17,467 nt of DNA. Origin: an uncultured Devosia sp. Lineage in GTDB: Bacteria; Pseudomonadota; Alphaproteobacteria; Rhizobiales; Devosiaceae. The notes below the pieces were generated by a model. The model ran no database searches. It worked only from the letters and a program-made list of their open reading frames with translations, and was not told where the DNA came from. The stretch is taken from NCBI GenBank assembly GCA_946480655.1, contig CAMLKN010000019.1, forward strand, positions 1 to 17,467. The letters run 5' to 3'. The translations under genes were made by a program, and so were the position numbers. Shown here one piece after another: positions 14,170 to 17,467 of this stretch; positions within the stretch are counted from its first letter, which is position 1, and every line of letters begins with the position of its first letter.

Positions 14170-15099
14170 TTAGGGCAGGGTATGACCTGCGACGCGGAAC
14201 AGGCGGTACCACTCTTCCCGCGTCAGCGGCACGGATGAGCCGGCAGCGCATTCCTCGACGCGGGACGGCTTGGTCGTCCCCAGTACAACCTGGATATTGG
14301 CCGGGTGACGGGTAATCCAGGCCACCGCAATGCCGGTGGGCGTCACGCCGTACTTGGCGGCGAGTTCATCCAATGCGTCGTTGAGCTCGGGATAGTCCTC
14401 GCGGTCGCCGACAAAGACACCATCGAAGAAACCCTTCTGGAAGGGCGACCAGGCCTGCAGCATCATGCCCTTAAGACGCGAATAGTCGAGCAGGCCATTG
14501 TCGCGGCTGATCGACTGGTCGAGGCCATTCATGTTGGCGGCCACGCCCTGGGCAAAGAGATTGGCGTGGGTGATGCTGAGCTGCACCTGGTTGAACAGCA
14601 GGGGCTGGGTGACGGCGGTCTTGAGCAGTTCGATCTGCCCGGGCGTGTGGTTGGAGACACCGAACTGGCGGACCTTGCCGGAGGCTGCCAGCTTGTCGAA
14701 AGCGGCGGCGACGTCTTCGGGTTCGACCAGGGTGTCCGGCCGATGCAGCAGCAGGACGTCGAGATAGTCGGTGCGCAGCGCCGCGAGCGATTCATCGACA
14801 GTCTGCAGGATGTGCTCGGACGAGAAGTCGAAGAAACCCTTGCGGATGCCCACCTTGGACTGGATCAGGATCTTGTCGCGCTCGGCCGGGCTCAAGGTGA
14901 CGGCCGCGCCGAAACGCTCCTCGCAGAGATGCCTTGTGCCCCCATAGATATCGGCATGATCGAAGACGGTGACGCCGGCGTCACGGGCCGTTCCGAACAG
15001 AGCCTGGATCTCGCTGTCGCTCATCTTGGCGATGCGCATGAGGCCGAGCACGACGCTGGACACATTGAGATCGGTATGGGGGACCTGGTAGGTCTTCAT
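14170..15099 (-). CDS. Aldo/keto reductase, YdhF-like
   Basis: A 309-residue NADPH-dependent oxidoreductase with the (beta/alpha)8 aldo/keto reductase fold. The catalytic tetrad is complete: Asp47 and Tyr52 in FDHADIYGG, Lys82 in QSKVGI and His119 in LLLHRPD. VRQFGVSNHTPGQIELL (about 149-165) and the C-terminal VLGTTKPSRVEEC, which contacts the cofactor phosphate, are as in the E. coli YdhF subgroup. The likely role is cytoplasmic reduction of aldehydes or ketones of unknown identity. The ATG at 15099 has GAGG 5 nt upstream. It lies downstream of serA on the same strand, but a strong terminator separates them, so it should have its own promoter in 15100-15171. Confidence 0.93.
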   Translation of the reverse strand: MKTYQVPHTDLNVSSVVLGLMRIAKMSDSEIQALFGTARDAGVTVFDHADIYGGTRHLCEERFGAAVTLSPAERDKILIQSKVGIRKGFFDFSSEHILQTVDESLAALRTDYLDVLLLHRPDTLVEPEDVAAAFDKLAASGKVRQFGVSNHTPGQIELLKTAVTQPLLFNQVQLSITHANLFAQGVAANMNGLDQSISRDNGLLDYSRLKGMMLQAWSPFQKGFFDGVFVGDREDYPELNDALDELAAKYGVTPTGIAVAWITRHPANIQVVLGTTKPSRVEECAAGSSVPLTREEWYRLFRVAGHTLP

Positions 15100-15171
15100 C
15101 GGAGCCTCGGGTTTTTGCTGGGGTCGCCGGGAGCGGCGCAGAAAGGACCCTGAGTCTAGCCCGCAGAAAGA

Positions 15172-15209
15172 CCAAAAAGAAGACCCCGCAGGCAGGGCCG
15201 GCGGGGTCT
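15172..15209 (-). terminator. serA: serA Rho-independent terminator
   Basis: AGACCCCGC (15181-15189) pairs perfectly with GCGGGGTCT (15201-15209) around an 11-nt loop. On the minus strand the stem is followed by TCTTTTTGG, a proper T-tract. It begins 27 nt after the serA stop codon. Confidence 0.88.
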
Positions 15210-15236
15210 GTGCTTGACGTTTGTCGTTGCGGCTGA

Positions 15237-16820
15237 TCAGAAATTCAGCGCCTTGGCCTGCTTGACGCCCTCGAGCTTGGCGATCTGGCCGAGCTGGTCT
15301 TCGGTCAGGGTGCCGTCGATGGAGACAAGCGCGATGGCGTCTCCGCCCACTTCGGCGCGGCCGAGGTTGAAGTTGGCGATGTTGATGTTGAGCGCGCCCA
15401 GGGTGGTGCCAAGGCGGCCGATATGGCCGGGCTTGTCCTCGTTGGTGACATAGAGCATGTGCGGGGTGATCTCCGCTTCCATGTTGATGTCCTTGACCTG
15501 GATGATGCGCGGCTTGCCGTTGGCGAACAGCGTACCGGCAACGCCGCGGGTCTGGCGCTCGGTGGTGACGGTCAGACGGATATAGCCCTCATAGGCGCCC
15601 TGCTGATCGCGGGTCGTGGTTTCCACCACGATTCCGCGATCCTTGGCGATCTGCGGGGCCGAGACCATGTTGATGTCGCCCAGCGAGGGCTTCAACACGC
15701 CATTGATGGCCGCCGCGATCATCGGCTTGGTGTTGAGGCCCGCCGGAGTGCCTTCGAATTCGAGCTTGATGCCCGAAATGGCGGTCTCGGTGAGCTGGCC
15801 GGCAAAGGAACCAAGCGTTTCGGCGAGCTTGACCCAGGGGGTGATGATCGGAGCTTCCTCGGCCGAGATGGACGGGAAGTTGAGCGCATTGGTGATCTCG
15901 CCGGTCATGAGGTAGGCCGAAATCTGTTCGGCAACCTGCAGGGCGACATTCTCCTGGGCTTCCGTCGTCGAGGCGCCGAGGTGGGGCGTGCAGATGACAT
16001 TCGGCAAGTCGAACAGCGGATTGTTTTCGGCCGGTTCGACGAGGAACACGTCGAGCGCAGCACCGGCGACATGGCCGGACTTGAGGGCGTCGTAGAGGGC
16101 AGTTTCGTCGATCAGGCCGCCACGGGCGCAGTTGATGATGCGCACGCCCTTTTTGGTCTTGGCAAGAGTTTCCGCATTGAGAATGTTGCGAGTGGCGTCG
16201 ATCAGCGGGGTGTGCAGCGTGATGAAGTCGGCGCGGGTCAGAAGGTCATCGAGCTCGACCTTTTCCACGCCCATGGTCTGCGCCCGTTCGGGGGTGAGGA
16301 AGGGGTCATAGGCCACGACCTTCATCTTGAGGCCAATGGCGCGGTCGGCAACGATCGAGCCGATATTGCCCGCACCGATCAGGCCCAGCACCTTGTTGGT
16401 TACTTCTACGCCCATGAAGCGGTTCTTTTCCCACTTGCTGGCACGGGTCGAAGCGTCAGCTTCGGGCAGCTGGCGGGCGAGGGCGAACATCATGGCGATG
16501 GCGTGCTCGGCCGTGGTGATGGAATTGCCGAAGGGCGTGTTCATCACGATGATGCCCTTCTTGGTGGCGGCCGGAATGTCGACATTGTCGACACCGATAC
16601 CGGCGCGGCCGATCACCTTGAGATTGGTCGCGGCCGAGATGATCTTCTCGGTCACCTTGGTGGCCGAGCGGATGGCGAGGCCATCATACTGGCCGATGAC
16701 TTCGAAGAGCTTGTCCTTGTCCTTGCCCAGATCGGGCAGGTAGTCGACCTCGACGCCATTGTCCTTGAAGATCTGGACGGCGGTGGGGCTCAGTTTGTCG
16801 GAAACGAGAACTTTGGGCAT
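15237..16820 (-). CDS. serA: D-3-phosphoglycerate dehydrogenase
   Basis: A 527-residue enzyme of the long SerA type, which oxidises 3-phosphoglycerate with NAD+ in the first step of serine synthesis. The NAD-binding GLIGAGNIGS lies at about 147-156. Catalytic residues are Arg233 (NCARGG), Glu262 (VEPAE) and His280 (TPHLGAS). After the dehydrogenase domain, about residues 320-450 form the intervening substrate-binding domain. A C-terminal ACT domain (about 455-527, MLYVTNEDKPGHIGRLG) probably senses serine. MPKVLVSDKLSPTAVQIF gives the family's normal start at 16820; the upstream frame runs into a repeat element and is rejected. The Shine-Dalgarno sequence is only AGGGA at 10 nt. It lies downstream of serC on the same strand, separated by 156 bp that hold a repeat pair. 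Confidence 0.98.
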   Translation of the reverse strand: MPKVLVSDKLSPTAVQIFKDNGVEVDYLPDLGKDKDKLFEVIGQYDGLAIRSATKVTEKIISAATNLKVIGRAGIGVDNVDIPAATKKGIIVMNTPFGNSITTAEHAIAMMFALARQLPEADASTRASKWEKNRFMGVEVTNKVLGLIGAGNIGSIVADRAIGLKMKVVAYDPFLTPERAQTMGVEKVELDDLLTRADFITLHTPLIDATRNILNAETLAKTKKGVRIINCARGGLIDETALYDALKSGHVAGAALDVFLVEPAENNPLFDLPNVICTPHLGASTTEAQENVALQVAEQISAYLMTGEITNALNFPSISAEEAPIITPWVKLAETLGSFAGQLTETAISGIKLEFEGTPAGLNTKPMIAAAINGVLKPSLGDINMVSAPQIAKDRGIVVETTTRDQQGAYEGYIRLTVTTERQTRGVAGTLFANGKPRIIQVKDINMEAEITPHMLYVTNEDKPGHIGRLGTTLGALNINIANFNLGRAEVGGDAIALVSIDGTLTEDQLGQIAKLEGVKQAKALNF

Positions 16821-16857
16821 TTGGGATGGTCCCTGGAATTTGGATTTGTGGGGGGGA

Positions 16858-16890
16858 CCCCCTCCCGCCTCCCCCACCAAGGGGGAGGTG
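16858..16890. repeat. Intergenic palindromic repeat, pair 3 copy A
   Basis: A 33-bp element beginning CCCCCTCCCGCCTCCCCC. It includes a perfect 8-bp hairpin, CCTCCCCC (16868-16875) with GGGGGAGG (16881-16888), loop ACCAA. It lies between serC and serA, and its partner is 43 bp away in opposite orientation. Confidence 0.68.
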
Positions 16891-16933
16891 TGGCTCCGAG
16901 TGTTGGGCAACGTGCAGCCACGAACTCGATCGG

Positions 16934-16968
16934 CACCTCCCCCTAGATGGGGGAGGTTGGGAGGGGGC
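16934..16968. repeat. Intergenic palindromic repeat, pair 3 copy B
   Basis: A 35-bp element whose reverse complement matches copy A, with the same 8-bp hairpin, CCTCCCCC (16936-16943) with GGGGGAGG (16949-16956), but a different loop (TAGAT). It ends 8 bp before the serC stop codon. The two copies can also pair with each other. Confidence 0.68.
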
Positions 16969-16976
16969 GTTCGAAA

Positions 16977-17467
16977 CTAAGCAGCAGCCTTGAGCGCGGC
17001 CTTTTCCTGGGCGAAGGCCCAGTCGAGCCACGGGACGAGGGCCGCGAGGTCGGAAGCTTCCACGGTCGAACCGGCCCAGATGCGCAGCCCCGCCGGGGCG
17101 TCCTTGTAGGAGCCGAAGTCATAGCCGACGCCGAGCTTGTCGAGGCGGGCGACGATGGCCTTGGCAAAGGCAGCCTGGGCTTCATCGTCGAGCGCCACGA
17201 CGTCCGGATCGACGATCGAGAGGCACACCGAGGTATTGGAGCGCTGCTCAGCCTTCTTGGCAAGGAAATCGACCCAGTCGGTCTTTTCCACCCAGTCGGC
17301 CAGCACCTTGAAATTGGCGTCGGCACGGGCCTGCATGGCCGAGAGACCACCGATCTTGAGACCCCACTGCATCGCATCAATCGCGTCCTCGATGCAGATC
17401 ATCGAGACGGTATTGATGGTCTCGGCCTTGAAGATGCCTTCGATCAGCTTGCCGCCCTTGGTCATGC
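16977..17467 (-). CDS. serC: Phosphoserine aminotransferase (3' part only)
   Basis: The C-terminal 162 or so residues of SerC; the PLP-binding lysine and the rest of the large domain lie beyond the right edge. SerC moves an amino group from glutamate to 3-phosphohydroxypyruvate, the product of SerA, to give phosphoserine. Visible family sequence includes [35 protein letters not shown] and [19 protein letters not shown], followed by the ending [18 protein letters not shown]. This is the alphaproteobacterial SerC type rather than the shorter enterobacterial one. It precedes serA on the same strand and probably forms a serC-serA operon, although the 156-bp gap with hairpins could alter the ratio of the two products. 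Confidence 0.93.
   Translation of the reverse strand, partial: MTKGGKLIEGIFKAETINTVSMICIEDAIDAMQWGLKIGGLSAMQARADANFKVLADWVEKTDWVDFLAKKAEQRSNTSVCLSIVDPDVVALDDEAQAAFAKAIVARLDKLGVGYDFGSYKDAPAGLRIWAGSTVEASDLAALVPWLDWAFAQEKAALKAAA

Noticed and set aside
16821..16910. An extended N-terminus for serA starting at 16910.
   Set aside because: The extra 30 residues are encoded by a palindromic repeat element, and the family starts at MPKVLVSDK.
15423..16946. A 507-codon open frame on the plus strand opposite serA.
   Set aside because: It is antisense to an unmistakable serA, has odd composition (Asp, Gly, His and Arg rich) and resembles no family. Long antisense frames are expected in GC-rich coding DNA.

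Overview
The window looks like the chromosome of a GC-rich alphaproteobacterium of the order Hyphomicrobiales (Rhizobiales), quite possibly Devosia or a close relative. The basis is gene content: DUF1192, a DUF1465/RcdA-type protein, a zinc-free bL31 beside an MsbA/ATM1-type ABC exporter, a divergent thiN/thiBPQ locus, purA beside a Pro/Ala-rich membrane protein, and serC-serA. GC-rich palindromic repeats between genes also fit. No rRNA, tRNA, CRISPR array, transposase or phage gene was seen. Most genes are core housekeeping or transport genes.

Layout: 1-2470 holds the 5' part of a quinone oxidoreductase (-), a small DUF1192 protein (+), two small unrecognised genes (+), an intergenic stretch with a perfect CtrA box and a probable small RNA, the CtrA-proteolysis adaptor rcdA (+) and a YciI-like protein (-). 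2472-4744 holds rpmE (-) and a divergent full-length ABC exporter (+). 4759-4871 holds a pair of palindromic repeats between converging genes. 4879-9146 is a vitamin B1 locus: thiN (-), then a promoter and TPP riboswitch (+) controlling thiB, thiP and thiQ. 9158-12499 holds a large single-pass membrane protein and purA (-). 12655-14160 holds a DMT-family exporter and an unknown 162-residue protein (+). 14170-17467 holds an aldo/keto reductase, serA with its terminator, and the 3' part of serC (all -).

How it fits together: ThiB, ThiP and ThiQ import thiamine, ThiN (thiamine pyrophosphokinase) converts it to TPP, and TPP is expected to shut the importer mRNA through the riboswitch. The visible expression platform is a 9-bp helix that hides the thiB ribosome binding site. 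SerC and SerA catalyse consecutive steps of serine synthesis and probably share a transcript. RcdA is known as an adaptor for ClpXP degradation of CtrA, so a perfect CtrA box in its upstream region suggests a feedback connection. That box is better placed, however, to drive a roughly 90-nt RNA ending in an intrinsic terminator, with C-rich anti-Shine-Dalgarno motifs in predicted loops. This candidate CtrA-controlled sRNA is the most interesting lead here.

A second theme is three separate intergenic sites (ABC exporter/thiN, thiB/thiP, serC/serA), each carrying two copies of a palindromic element in opposite orientation. This is a REPIN-like arrangement, and one pair shows compensatory stem changes.
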